This document shows, one piece after another, positions 50,446 to 58,852 of a stretch of 64,000 nucleotides of DNA. The stretch spans positions 42,758-106,757 of the forward strand of contig NZ_JBHUMY010000041.1 in the NCBI RefSeq assembly GCF_042685365.1. The letters are read 5' to 3'. The notes below the pieces were generated by a model that saw only the letters and a program-made list of their open reading frames with translations, ran no database searches and was not told the origin of the DNA. A program made the position numbers and the translations under genes. This DNA is from Paenibacillus_AP thailandensis (GTDB taxonomy: Bacteria; Bacillota; Bacilli; Paenibacillales; Paenibacillaceae). Positions within the stretch are counted from its first letter, which is position 1. Each line of letters starts with the position of its first letter.

Positions 50446-51306
50446 CTATCCTTTCACCGCTCCGACGGTTACGCCTTCGAGGAAATATTTTTGCAGGCTG
50501 AAGAACAGGATGAACATCGGCACCGCGGAGATCGTCGCCCCCGCCATCATCGGCGCGAAATACGTCGTGTTGGCGAAGCGGAAGTTTTTGAGCCCGACTT
50601 GAATCGTCTGCATATCCATCGTGTTCGTGACGAGAAACGGCCAGAAGAACGTGTTCCAGCTTTCCATGAACGTCAGAATCGCCATGACGGCCATAACCGT
50701 CTTCGACAGCGGGAGGATAATGCGGATGTAGATCTGGAACTGGCTGCAGCCCTCTACCTTGGCGCTTTCGATAATTTCCGTCGGAAGGGTGGAGATGAAC
50801 TGCTTGGCCAAAAAAATGTTGTACACCGTCACCAGGCTTGGCGCGATCAGAGCGGTATACGTATTTTCGATCTGAAAAATATTGACGACCAGAATGTATA
50901 GCGGAACTTGCGTCACTTGATAAGGAATCATCATCGCGCACAGCAGAATCGCGAACAGAACGTTGCGGCCCTTGAACCGGATTTTGGAGAAGGCGTACCC
51001 GGCCAAGCTGGCGAACGCGACGTTCGACGCCGTTACGCATACCGCCACGACAAACGAATTAAGCAGCCAGCGGTACGAATGCTCGCTGTAATCGAAGAAG
51101 AATTGATACGACGCCAGCGTAAACTTGCCCGGCCACAAGCTGTAATTGGCCGCGCCGGCCTCGATCGGATCGCCGAAGGAGGAGATCAGCATGAAATAAA
51201 TCGGGAACAAGGTCGCAAGCGCAAAAGCGAAAAGGACCGCGATAATCATCCCGTTTCGGGCGTACAGGACCGGTTTGTTGCCTGCATGCGTTTTGAATAA
51301 TGCCAT
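50446..51306 (-). CDS. sugar ABC transporter permease (MalG/AraQ type) of the murein-sugar operon
   Basis: A 286-residue CUT1 permease with six helices (first IIAVLFAFALATLFPIYFML). The EAA loop is IIESAKVEGCSQFQIYIRII, and the C-terminus is FFSLQKYFLEGVTVGAVKG, typical of MalG-like partners. It starts 14 bases after the other permease gene and abuts anmK. With the binding protein and the second permease it forms an importer for murein saccharides. No ATPase gene is present here; a shared MsmX-type ATPase is presumably used. Confidence 0.9.
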   Translation of the reverse strand: MALFKTHAGNKPVLYARNGMIIAVLFAFALATLFPIYFMLISSFGDPIEAGAANYSLWPGKFTLASYQFFFDYSEHSYRWLLNSFVVAVCVTASNVAFASLAGYAFSKIRFKGRNVLFAILLCAMMIPYQVTQVPLYILVVNIFQIENTYTALIAPSLVTVYNIFLAKQFISTLPTEIIESAKVEGCSQFQIYIRIILPLSKTVMAVMAILTFMESWNTFFWPFLVTNTMDMQTIQVGLKNFRFANTTYFAPMMAGATISAVPMFILFFSLQKYFLEGVTVGAVKG

Positions 51307-51320
51307 CGTCCGTCGCCCCC

Positions 51321-52223
51321 CTAATATTCCACGTCATTGCCAAGAAATTTGAACTGGAAGAACGAAATGACGGCAATGATAAGCGTCAGAATAAGCGCTT
51401 GCGCGGATGCTTCGCCGAACTCGAAATATTTGAACGCGTTGTTGAAAATGAGCAGGCCGACCATCGTCGTGGCGTTGTCCGGACCGCCGCCGGTCATCAG
51501 ATAGGCGTTCTGGAACACCTGGAACGAACCGATCACGCCCGTCACCAGCAGAAACAACGTCGTCGGTTTCAAAAACGGGATCACGATATACCATAGTTTC
51601 TGGAAAAACGACGCGCCATCCAGCTCCGCCGCTTCGTAATAGCTGTTGTCGATGCCGAGCAAAGCCGCCAAGTAAATGATGATGCTGGTGCCGTGGCTGG
51701 ACAGCCAGGCCATCAGGACCAGGGAGAACATGGCCGTGGCGCTCGCGCCGAGCCAGTTCTGGTTATCGATGCCGAAGAAGCCGATCGCCTTGTTCAAAAT
51801 CCCGGAAGGCAGCGGATCGAAGATCCACAGCCAGACGACGGAAAGCGCAACGCCGGAAGCAACCGCCGGCAAATAATAGATGGCTTTAAACGCCGTTTGC
51901 AGCCACTTCTTGAGCGGCAGCACCATAATCGCGACCGCAAACGACAGCAGCAGGCCGACGGGAACCGTCAGCACCGTATAGACGGCCGTGTTCGCGATCG
52001 ATTTCCAGAACAGTTCGTCGCCGAACGTGTTCGCGTAATTTTCAAATCCCGCATATTCGGAGCCTAACGGCTTATATTCCTGAAAACTGATAATGAAAGC
52101 GCTGATGACCGGGTAAGCCGTAAACAGGGCGAACACGACCAGCGCAACCGCGATAAACGCGTAAGCCCAAGCCCCATCCTCTCGCAGCTTCCGTCTTTTC
52201 ACCATGTTAGTAAGCCGAGCCAT
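51321..52223 (-). CDS. sugar ABC transporter permease (MalF/UgpA type) of the murein-sugar operon
   Basis: A 300-residue CUT1 permease. TM1 is YAFIAVALVVFALFTAYPVI. The EAA loop is YYEAAELDGASFFQKLWYIV, followed by IPFLKPTTLFLLVTGVIGSF, and the gene ends with FFQFKFLGNDVEY. I set the start at 52223 (MARLTNMVKRR) because GGGGGAGG lies seven bases upstream. A longer in-frame reading extends into the GC-rich intergenic repeats and is not credible. About 500 bases separate it from the binding-protein gene, unusually far for partner genes. Confidence 0.9.
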   Translation of the reverse strand: MARLTNMVKRRKLREDGAWAYAFIAVALVVFALFTAYPVISAFIISFQEYKPLGSEYAGFENYANTFGDELFWKSIANTAVYTVLTVPVGLLLSFAVAIMVLPLKKWLQTAFKAIYYLPAVASGVALSVVWLWIFDPLPSGILNKAIGFFGIDNQNWLGASATAMFSLVLMAWLSSHGTSIIIYLAALLGIDNSYYEAAELDGASFFQKLWYIVIPFLKPTTLFLLVTGVIGSFQVFQNAYLMTGGGPDNATTMVGLLIFNNAFKYFEFGEASAQALILTLIIAVISFFQFKFLGNDVEY

Positions 52224-52240
52224 TAAATTACCTCCCCCAA

Positions 52241-52412
52241 ACCCCCTCCTTAGAGGGGACTCCAAAGGGCTCCCGCCCTCTGGACACCACCTTTTATGCC
52301 CCCCCTCGAAGGAGGGGGCTCCGAGGGGCTCGCCCCTCGGACACCACCTTTTTGCCTCCCCCACCCCCTCCGGAGGAGAGGGCTCCGAGGGGCTCGCCCC
52401 TCTGGACACCCC
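52241..52412. repeat. three GC-rich imperfect repeats with internal hairpins
   Basis: Three units of about 55-60 bases (52241-52295, 52299-52352 and 52362-52412) share a CCCCCTCC start, GGGCTC, and CTCTGGACACCACCTTTT or a variant. Units two and three hold the perfect hairpin GAGGGGC-TC-GCCCCTC. They lie within the 498-base gene-free gap between the binding-protein and permease genes. The rest of that gap (52413-52682) has no gene I can support. Confidence 0.85.
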
Positions 52413-52682
52413 AAATTGGCGTAACTGCCCCGCGGCCGTCTTCGACAATCAGGCGTGCAGACCCCGCGTTGTCCTTTCGGACAAAGCTCCCTTTCCCTCT
52501 TCTTAAGCCACTGTTATGCCTTAAGGAGCGATCTGCTACTCTCTTCCGTGAGAGTCTCGTTCAAGAAACCCTCGCCCGTCCTGCGGACGAAGCATAACGT
52601 CATCGCCCTAATCGAAAGACAAACCGTTTGCGTTAAAGCCAGAGACTGGAGCAATCCCGGCCGAGCCTTACCAGCCGGGGGC

Positions 52683-52704
52683 CGGGGAGGCCGCCGCCTC
52701 CCCG
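52683..52704 (-). terminator. strong stem-loop just after the binding-protein gene
   Basis: CGGGGAGGC-CGCC-GCCTCCCCG is a perfect nine-pair stem 18 bases past the stop. It has no T run, so it is more likely a 3' mRNA stabiliser or partial terminator that raises binding-protein output over the permeases. Confidence 0.6.
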
Positions 52705-52721
52705 AACGCATGCTTGCCGGC

Positions 52722-54188
52722 TTAATCCTGGACGACGCCGTCCTCGCCGAACGCATCGATCGCCGCTTCCTTGACGGCTTCGTACATCTCCTCCGGCGTA
52801 ATTTCGTTAGCGAGAAGAGCTTGCAGCTTCGGAATAATGACTTCGTCCTCGATTTTGATCGCTTCCGCGCCCAGCTCGGTCGGAATGTCAGGCCGGGCCG
52901 GAGCGGCTTTCGACAGCAGCACCTTCACCGCTTCGACGTTGTCCGGGTTGCGGTCGACCTTGATGTCCGCGGCCGCTTGGCGTCCCGACTCCGTGATGTT
53001 CTCGACGAACAATTCGCTGGCCGTCGTCGCCGCGATTTTGCCGCTGGCCAGAAAATAAGCCGCCTTCACGACGTTCGCTTTATGCTCGGCCGTCGGCTCC
53101 TTCTTGCCGCGGAACGTCACGTATCCGTCGACCGCCGGGCTCGATACCGCCGGCTGGCCGAGGAACGAAGGCACCGGCAGGACGATGTATTCCGTCTCGA
53201 TGCTGCCTTCGACGGCGCTGCCGTCGTTCGCTTTCAGCTTCTCGTTGTTTTTGTTGGCGGAGTTTTCGAAAGTCGCAAGGCCTTTGCCGGTAATCATCGT
53301 TTGGCCGGTCAGGAACATGTTCCAGCGTTTGCCGGCGTCGACCGAGCTAAGCTCCTTCGGCATCGAGCCGTCGTCGATCATCTGGCGGACAGCCTTCAGC
53401 ACTTCGAGATAGTTTTTGCTCGTGTAGGCGTATTTCAAATCTTTCGTAAAAGCGTCCGGCATGCCGGCGTTTTTGATCAGAATGTTTAAATAGTCCTTGC
53501 TTGTGACGCCGGCCGTCGCGAACACGAAGCCGTAGCGCTTCGTCGTGTCGCCTTCCTTCACGACGCCTTTTTTGATCGCCTCGCGGAACTCTTCGTACGT
53601 CCAGCCGTTTTGCTGCACCTTTTTCCAATCGATGCCCGCTTCCTCCAGAAACTTCTTATTGCCGCCCAAGGCATGGATTTCCATGTAGGCCGGGAAGCCG
53701 TACAGCCCTTCGCCGTTGCGCATATAGTTAAGCGGTCCTTCGTCGAAGTCGGCGATCATCTCGTCCGTGGCCACGTCCGTAATGTCCATCAGCATGCCCT
53801 GCTCCACGTATTTCGAAATGCCGCCCGAGCCGATAAACGCGATATCCGGCGGGCTGCCCGCATTCACCTGCGTGTCGAGCTTCTGGGTCATATCCTCCCA
53901 GCTGGCCGGCTCGATCTGCAGCGTCAGGTTCGGGTACAGCTTGTTGAAGTCGGCCTCCATCTGGTCGAAGTTGCTTTGATAATTGGCCGACACCGGCGGA
54001 AGCAGCGCGGTAATCGTATCCTTCGCCTCGGAAGCGCCCGGGGTCTGGCTGTTCGTCGCGCCGGGCGAAGCGCCCGCCCCTCCGTTGTTATTGCCGTTGT
54101 TGCCGGACGAGCATGCCGACAATGCCGTAAGAGATACCGTTAAAGCCAGTGCAGAAGCAAACAAACGAAATTTGTTTTTCAAAACCAT
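52722..54188 (-). CDS. sugar-binding lipoprotein of the murein-sugar ABC transporter
   Basis: A 488-residue family-1 solute-binding protein with a lipoprotein signal ending TALSAC and a Gly/Asn/Ser linker. Typical blocks are NFDQMEADFNKLYPNLTLQI, VNAGSPPDIAFIGSGGISKY, YGFPAYMEIHALGGNKKFLE, WTYEEFREAIKK and MFLTGQTMITGKGLATFEN. It lies 39 bases past murQ and is followed by a stem-loop and two permease genes. From context the ligand is likely MurNAc, GlcNAc-MurNAc or its anhydro form. In the B. subtilis system a PTS enzyme (MurP) plays this role. Confidence 0.88.
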   Translation of the reverse strand: MVLKNKFRLFASALALTVSLTALSACSSGNNGNNNGGAGASPGATNSQTPGASEAKDTITALLPPVSANYQSNFDQMEADFNKLYPNLTLQIEPASWEDMTQKLDTQVNAGSPPDIAFIGSGGISKYVEQGMLMDITDVATDEMIADFDEGPLNYMRNGEGLYGFPAYMEIHALGGNKKFLEEAGIDWKKVQQNGWTYEEFREAIKKGVVKEGDTTKRYGFVFATAGVTSKDYLNILIKNAGMPDAFTKDLKYAYTSKNYLEVLKAVRQMIDDGSMPKELSSVDAGKRWNMFLTGQTMITGKGLATFENSANKNNEKLKANDGSAVEGSIETEYIVLPVPSFLGQPAVSSPAVDGYVTFRGKKEPTAEHKANVVKAAYFLASGKIAATTASELFVENITESGRQAAADIKVDRNPDNVEAVKVLLSKAAPARPDIPTELGAEAIKIEDEVIIPKLQALLANEITPEEMYEAVKEAAIDAFGEDGVVQD

Positions 54189-54227
54189 CTTCCTCCCCCG
54201 TCTTTTTCATCGGTAATCCGTGTGTCT

Positions 54228-55160
54228 TTAGAAGCCCGAGTGCGCATCCTGCTTCGCCGCGCACATGCGGACGGCCGCCTTCAGGCTTCCGTCGCAAGCG
54301 TCGAGCGCCCGACCCGCCTCTTCCATGCCAAGCCCGGTCTTGAGCATCATAATCGCGAGCTTGCAGTTCATCGACGCGCGGACCAAGTAATCCGCCGCCG
54401 TCTCCGCGTCGGCGCCCGTCGCCGCCTTGATGATCCGGACCGAGCGGTCCACCAGCTTCTTGTTGCTCGCCTTCAGGTCAACCATCAAATTGTTGTACGT
54501 CTTGCCCAGCTTCACCATCGTGCTGGTCGTCAGCATGTTGAGGACCAGCTTCTGCGCCGTTCCCGCCTTCAGCCGGGTCGAGCCCATTATGACCTCCGGC
54601 CCGACGACGGGCGCAATGCATACATCGCAATATTCGGACAATTTCGAATGCTTGTTGTTGACGACGCCGATCGTCGCGGCCCCAAGCTCCGCCGCCTTCT
54701 TCAAGCCGGCGATGACAAACGCGGCGCTGCCGCTGGCGGAAATGCCGACGACGGCGTCTTTGTCCGTCACGCCGCACCGCTCGATTAACGCGATCCCCTC
54801 CTCCTCGCTGTCCTCGAACCCTTCGACTGCCGTTCTGAGCGCTGTATCCCCTCCGGCGATGAACCCCTGTACCAGCTCGGGGTCCGTCCCGAAGGTGGGC
54901 GGACATTCAGACGCGTCCAGCACGCCTAACCTTCCCGAAGTGCCTGCGCCTATATAAAACATTCTGCCGCCGTCCTTCAGCCGGCGATGGAGAATGTCTA
55001 CCGCCTTCGCGATTTGCGGAATTTCGGCGGCTACCGCGGCGGGAACCTTCGCATCCTCGCGGTTGAGGAGCTCCAGCATCTCTTCCGTGGTGCATTCGTC
55101 GATCATTCTCGTATTCGGATTGATTTCCTCCGTCGTCAGTCCCGCAAGGTATTCATCCAT
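54228..55160 (-). CDS. murQ: N-acetylmuramic acid 6-phosphate etherase
   Basis: A 310-residue SIS-domain lyase that splits MurNAc-6-phosphate into GlcNAc-6-phosphate and D-lactate. Key stretches are LTTEEINPNTRMIDECTTEE, FYIGAGTSGRLGVLDASECP followed by PTFG (the Glu is the catalytic acid), IAGGDTALRTAVEGFEDSEE and GISASGSAAFVIAGLKKA. The C-terminal region has ADYLVRASMNCKLAIMML. I start at the ATG at 55160 (MDEYLAGLTTEEIN), eleven bases after AGGAG; an upstream reading from 55214 has no support. It is the first enzyme gene after murR, separated by a 464-base gap. Confidence 0.95.
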   Translation of the reverse strand: MDEYLAGLTTEEINPNTRMIDECTTEEMLELLNREDAKVPAAVAAEIPQIAKAVDILHRRLKDGGRMFYIGAGTSGRLGVLDASECPPTFGTDPELVQGFIAGGDTALRTAVEGFEDSEEEGIALIERCGVTDKDAVVGISASGSAAFVIAGLKKAAELGAATIGVVNNKHSKLSEYCDVCIAPVVGPEVIMGSTRLKAGTAQKLVLNMLTTSTMVKLGKTYNNLMVDLKASNKKLVDRSVRIIKAATGADAETAADYLVRASMNCKLAIMMLKTGLGMEEAGRALDACDGSLKAAVRMCAAKQDAHSGF

Positions 55161-55227
55161 ATCGTTCCATTCTCCTACCTTAGCGTGCCAGATTAATGTC
55201 ATATATTCTGACATCGCTTTTGTTAGT

Positions 55228-55239
55228 CTTAATATTAAG
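55228..55239. promoter_or_regulatory. palindrome CTTAATATTAAG upstream of murQ
   Basis: A perfect 12-base palindrome lies 68-79 bases upstream of the murQ ATG. It is well placed to be an operator, MurR being the obvious candidate. It is also AT-rich enough to be part of a promoter. Confidence 0.4.
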
Positions 55240-55450
55240 GGCGCTGGGCATGTCTGTCAACAGATTCCGAAATTTAATTTTATTACGGTGTTTATTTTTG
55301 GTTTTTTTCGTCATAAAAGAGGCAAAAAAAGCAGCGGCCTTCCCGTTGGTCAAACCGATGCTATTCTCACGCGATTGATTCGCCAGGCCATCTACCCGCA
55401 TAACGAATCTGAGACACGTTAATCCATCTTAAAGCAGCTTTATAAATTTG

Positions 55451-55533
55451 TAACGAACCCGAACGGCGTTATTTGGCTTTTCTCGGCATTCCGCAGCCCT
55501 ATTTTGGTCCAATAGCGCCGCTGGGGTTCGTTA
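55451..55533. repeat. 83-bp imperfect inverted repeat between murR and murQ
   Basis: TAACGAACCC (55451) pairs with GGGTTCGTTA (ending 55532), and the inner GGCGTTATT pairs with AATAGCGCC through a G-U pair. More copies of ATTCGTTAG-like strings follow to 55587. It resembles a small non-coding repeat or MITE-like relic; no gene is seen in 55240-55624. Confidence 0.6.
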
Positions 55534-55624
55534 GCCTCGGGGAATGAGCGTTCTATCGATAATAAGCGCGATACGATTCGTTAGTGTCTTCGCCCCCCCT
55601 CGTCGCCCGGGGATTAAGCTCCGC

Positions 55625-56488
55625 TTACTTCCGGTGCTTGCCGGCAAGCACGTTGTGCGTTTTGGTCAAATACTTCTTCACATGATGGTATTCCGCGCTG
55701 GCCACTCCGGCGAACAGCATGTCGACGACCGTCAGCATCGCGATGCGGGAACCCATCGCCCCGCTGCGGAACGTCAGCTCCGGCGTGGATATGTTCAGGA
55801 TGATGTCGCATTTGTCCGCCAGCTCGCTTTTGCTGTGCTTCGTGACGGCGATCGTTTTGCAGCCGTTTTTGGCGGCGATATCAAGCGCTTCCAAAACATC
55901 GGACGTGCTGCCCGAATTGGAAACGAAGATGGCGACGTCGTCGGGCCCAAGCAAAGCAGCCGCCGTCAATTGGCTATGCCCGTCCGTGTAGGCGCGGCAA
56001 ATCTTGTTGATGCGCAGAAACTTCTGCTCCGCATCCTGGCATACGAGCCCCGAAGCGCCCACGCCGAACAAGGCGATTCGGCTGCAGGAGACAAGCGCGT
56101 CGACGGCGCGCGCCACTTCCTCGCGGTCGATGACGCTCATCGTATCCTCGATCGACTTGCTGTTGTTGTGGGCAATGTTGGCGATAATGGTAGACAAGCT
56201 GTCTCCCGGCCGGATATCGGTGTACTGGTCCTTCTGCTCCTCGTCCATCGAGCCAAGCGATGCGGAGATGCTGACGATAAAGCTGCGGTAACCGCCGTAT
56301 CCCATCGTTTTGCAGAACCGGAGCACCGAAGCGTCGCTCGTCTTGCTTTGTTTCGCCAATTCCTTGACGGACAACAGGGGGATCTCCTCCAGATTGTTCA
56401 GCACGTAATCGGCTACCATTCTCTCTACCGGCGTCAAGCTGTCTTTCATGTCGCGAATTTTAATAAGCACATTGTCGTTGATAGCCAT
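55625..56488 (-). CDS. murR: MurR-like RpiR-family regulator
   Basis: A 287-residue regulator with an N-terminal helix-turn-helix (RMVADYVLNNLEEIPLLSVKE, KTSDASVLRFCKTMGYGGYR) and a C-terminal SIS domain (VSCSRIALFGVGASGLVCQD, AIFVSNSGSTSDVLEALDIA). The SIS domain binds a sugar phosphate. Located upstream of murQ on the same strand, it should control the salvage operon with MurNAc-6-phosphate as effector, as in other bacteria. A poor cre-like sequence (56577-56590) lies about 90 bases upstream of the start. Confidence 0.88.
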   Translation of the reverse strand: MAINDNVLIKIRDMKDSLTPVERMVADYVLNNLEEIPLLSVKELAKQSKTSDASVLRFCKTMGYGGYRSFIVSISASLGSMDEEQKDQYTDIRPGDSLSTIIANIAHNNSKSIEDTMSVIDREEVARAVDALVSCSRIALFGVGASGLVCQDAEQKFLRINKICRAYTDGHSQLTAAALLGPDDVAIFVSNSGSTSDVLEALDIAAKNGCKTIAVTKHSKSELADKCDIILNISTPELTFRSGAMGSRIAMLTVVDMLFAGVASAEYHHVKKYLTKTHNVLAGKHRK

Positions 56489-56781
56489 GAATTCTCTCCC
56501 CTAAGCCCCCTTATCCAACAAGTATGATTTTTTACTCCAAAAGAGAACGTCATTGATGAAAAATATAATTATACTATAAGCGCTTTCTCGGGGTTTGACA
56601 AGAGAGGAATGTAACCAAGCGGATTGATGAAGCGACAGCAGATAATCGCAACAAAATCAATCGGCCTTCGTCAAAATAATTGGGGTACTAACGGGTTTGC
56701 TTATTACCAATTGGATTCTGCCACTGGATCAAAACTGACGAAACAAGTTTTGTTAAAAATGAGGCGGAGGTGTGAAGGTAC

Positions 56782-57015
56782 TTGAAAGAAAATTACGGGA
56801 GTAGGGAATCTAGACGTTACAAAGAAGAAGCGAGTTCTGAAGTCCCGTCCTTCAATGATGTAACCGACCACTATCAAAGTATACTGGGTGTACCTGATAA
56901 AAAAGCAGATATAAACAATATGCCTAAACCGCTGCGCTGGTTTGCTTATTTCTTTTACAGCGTAATTATTTTTGGGGCGCTTATATTTATAATCTCTATG
57001 ATTGTGCAAAGATAA
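56782..57015 (+). CDS. small single-helix membrane protein
   Basis: A 77-residue protein starting at a TTG ten bases after GGAGG. The first ~45 residues are charged (MKENYGSRESRRYKEEAS; VTDHYQSILGVPDKKAD). A single C-terminal helix (WFAYFFYSVIIFGALIFIIS) ends with IVQR. This is the layout of a tail-anchored peptide. A hairpin follows directly. I do not recognise the family, and the neighbours do not explain it. The gap 56489-56781 before it shows no other gene. Confidence 0.65.
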   Translation: MKENYGSRESRRYKEEASSEVPSFNDVTDHYQSILGVPDKKADINNMPKPLRWFAYFFYSVIIFGALIFIISMIVQR

Positions 57016-57022
57016 AAAATAA

Positions 57023-57053
57023 AGCGCCGCTCACTTTCGAAGTGACCGGCGCT
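57023..57053. terminator. terminator hairpin after the small membrane-protein gene
   Basis: AGCGCCG-C-TCACTT...AAGTGA-C-CGGCGCT forms a long stem with one mismatch. T-rich sequence follows on the minus strand and a weaker AT stretch on the plus strand. Confidence 0.75.
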
Positions 57054-57150
57054 GCATAATTTAGCCCAACGGCCGCGGGATACGGTTCGGTTTTATGACT
57101 TCCCGAATTACTTCGATAATAACTCCAATTCTCGAACGGTATCAAAGCAA

Positions 57151-57180
57151 GAGGACTCCCGCCGCCGGCGGAGAGTCCTC
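57151..57180 (-). terminator. terminator hairpin of the LplABC-type operon
   Basis: GAGGACTC and GAGTCCTC with an inner CGCCG/CGGCG stem lie 17 bases past the binding-protein gene. TTGCTTTG follows on the minus strand. Confidence 0.7.
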
Positions 57181-57196
57181 CTTGTCCCTTATGCCC

Positions 57197-58822
57197 TTAT
57201 TCCGCTTTATACCGGTCGTAGGCGGCTTGGTACACCTTCATGTACTCGTCCGAGCCCATTTTCTTCAGGGTGGCGACGTAATTGTCCCACTCGTCGAACG
57301 AAGCCGAGCCGTTGATGAACTTCGATTCCATCTCGCTGATGTAGCTCGAGATGTCGGCGCCTGTCGACGACATGAAGCCGGTCTCTTCCTCGGTAAAGTT
57401 GAAGCTCGTCCAAATCTCCTTCACCGCGTCGTTTTTGACTTTTTCCGCCGAGGCCAGCGCCTCCGGCAGCGATTCCGAACCCCGGAAGTAAGCCTGCTTC
57501 GCGAACGCCGGGTAGCTTCCGCCCATCCAGGTGAAATATTTGACCGAGGCTTGGTCCTGCGTAAGACCGTCGGGGTTGTCCGTTATTTCCTTCACGTACT
57601 CCAGCGAACCGTCCGGATTCTCGATATACGTCTTGTCCTTCAATCCCATGAAGTAGAACTTCGCCCCTTCGTCGCCGTAGAAATAATCGATCCAGCGGAG
57701 CGTCGCCTCCGGATGCTTGTTGGCCGACGTAATCGCGAACGCCCCGACCCATACGAGCGGCGACTTGACATGGGAATACAGCTTGTCGCCATGCGGCCCC
57801 TCCAGCGTGCCAAGCCCGATATAACCCTTCTGCCCCATGACGGCAGCCGGGTTCGGCACGATCGTCGCGGCAAGAACGCCCGCCTGTCCCTTGGCGTTAA
57901 GCGCCGTATCCTTAATGGTGAAAATCTCCTTGTCGAGCAGCCCTTCCGTGTAAAGCTTGTTGATAAACTGCAGCAGCTCCTTGTATTCCGGCGTCGTCTT
58001 GGTGAAACGAAGCTGATTCGTTTGCGGATCGACATCCACCAGCTTATGGCTGAGGCCCCGGTTGCCGAGCCCCCACGAGCCCTTCAGCTGATCGATCACC
58101 TCGCCGATATTGACCGCGCTCAGCGGAATTTCGTCCTGCTGCCCGTTGCCGTTCAGATCGGTTTCCTTGACGGCCTTCAGGAATTGGTAGAACTCGTCGA
58201 TCGTCGTCGGCTCCTTCATGCCGAGCTTGTCCAGCCATTCCTGCTTGACCCACAGCGGCATGCCGATGAGCATGGACAGAAACTCGGGATCGTAAATCGA
58301 CGGGATCGAATAAATGTTGCCGTCCGGCATCGTCAGCCCTTTCTTGATAAAAGGGTACGTATCCAGCACCTTCTTCAGGTTCGGCGCGTACTCGCCGATC
58401 ATGTCGTTCAGCGGCACGAACACGCCCTGCTTGCCGTATTTGTACAGCTCGGCCGCGGATACCCGCGCCGAATAGAACGCGTCCGGGTATTCGCCGCTCG
58501 CCAGCACGAGATTGCGCTTGTCCGTCAAATTTTCGAACGGCACGAGCTCGAACTTGACGTTCATGTTCGTCATCTTGGCGTATTCGCTCCAGACGAGCGT
58601 CTCTTCGAAATTGTTGCCGTTCGTCGTCGATTTGCCCGTAAAAAACCGAAGCGAAATCGGTTCGTTCACGATCGGGAAGCCCGTCTTGTTCACGCTCGGC
58701 GCGGCCGTTGCGCCTGCCGCGGCTTCCCCTCCCGCTCCGCTATTGCCGCCGCTGCAGGCCGCAAGGGAAGATACCGTAACGAGGGCCGCCAGCGCAAGCC
58801 CCAAACCTTTTCTTATCAACAT
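57197..58822 (-). CDS. LplA-type sugar-binding lipoprotein
   Basis: A 541-residue solute-binding lipoprotein (signal ending SSLAAC) of the large LplA/YtcQ group found with LplB/LplC permeases in Paenibacillus. Blocks include SLRFFTGKSTTNGNNFEETL, VLASGEYPDAFYSARVSAAE, LTMPDGNIYSIPSIYDP, KETDLNGNGQQDEIPLSA (a short Ca-binding-like loop) and LRWIDYFYGDEGAKFYFMG. The ligand is unknown; relatives serve oligosaccharides such as xylan, pectin or rhamnogalacturonan fragments. It is the last gene of the operon permease-permease-binding protein. Confidence 0.88.
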   Translation of the reverse strand: MLIRKGLGLALAALVTVSSLAACSGGNSGAGGEAAAGATAAPSVNKTGFPIVNEPISLRFFTGKSTTNGNNFEETLVWSEYAKMTNMNVKFELVPFENLTDKRNLVLASGEYPDAFYSARVSAAELYKYGKQGVFVPLNDMIGEYAPNLKKVLDTYPFIKKGLTMPDGNIYSIPSIYDPEFLSMLIGMPLWVKQEWLDKLGMKEPTTIDEFYQFLKAVKETDLNGNGQQDEIPLSAVNIGEVIDQLKGSWGLGNRGLSHKLVDVDPQTNQLRFTKTTPEYKELLQFINKLYTEGLLDKEIFTIKDTALNAKGQAGVLAATIVPNPAAVMGQKGYIGLGTLEGPHGDKLYSHVKSPLVWVGAFAITSANKHPEATLRWIDYFYGDEGAKFYFMGLKDKTYIENPDGSLEYVKEITDNPDGLTQDQASVKYFTWMGGSYPAFAKQAYFRGSESLPEALASAEKVKNDAVKEIWTSFNFTEEETGFMSSTGADISSYISEMESKFINGSASFDEWDNYVATLKKMGSDEYMKVYQAAYDRYKAE

Positions 58823-58852
58823 GTTCTCCCATCCTCTCCTCTACAAAGCGAA

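Noticed and set aside
56577..56590. cre box upstream of murR
   Set aside because: The best alignment (AGAAAGCGCTTATA on the minus strand) has two mismatches at fixed positions. It is mentioned only as a weak resemblance.
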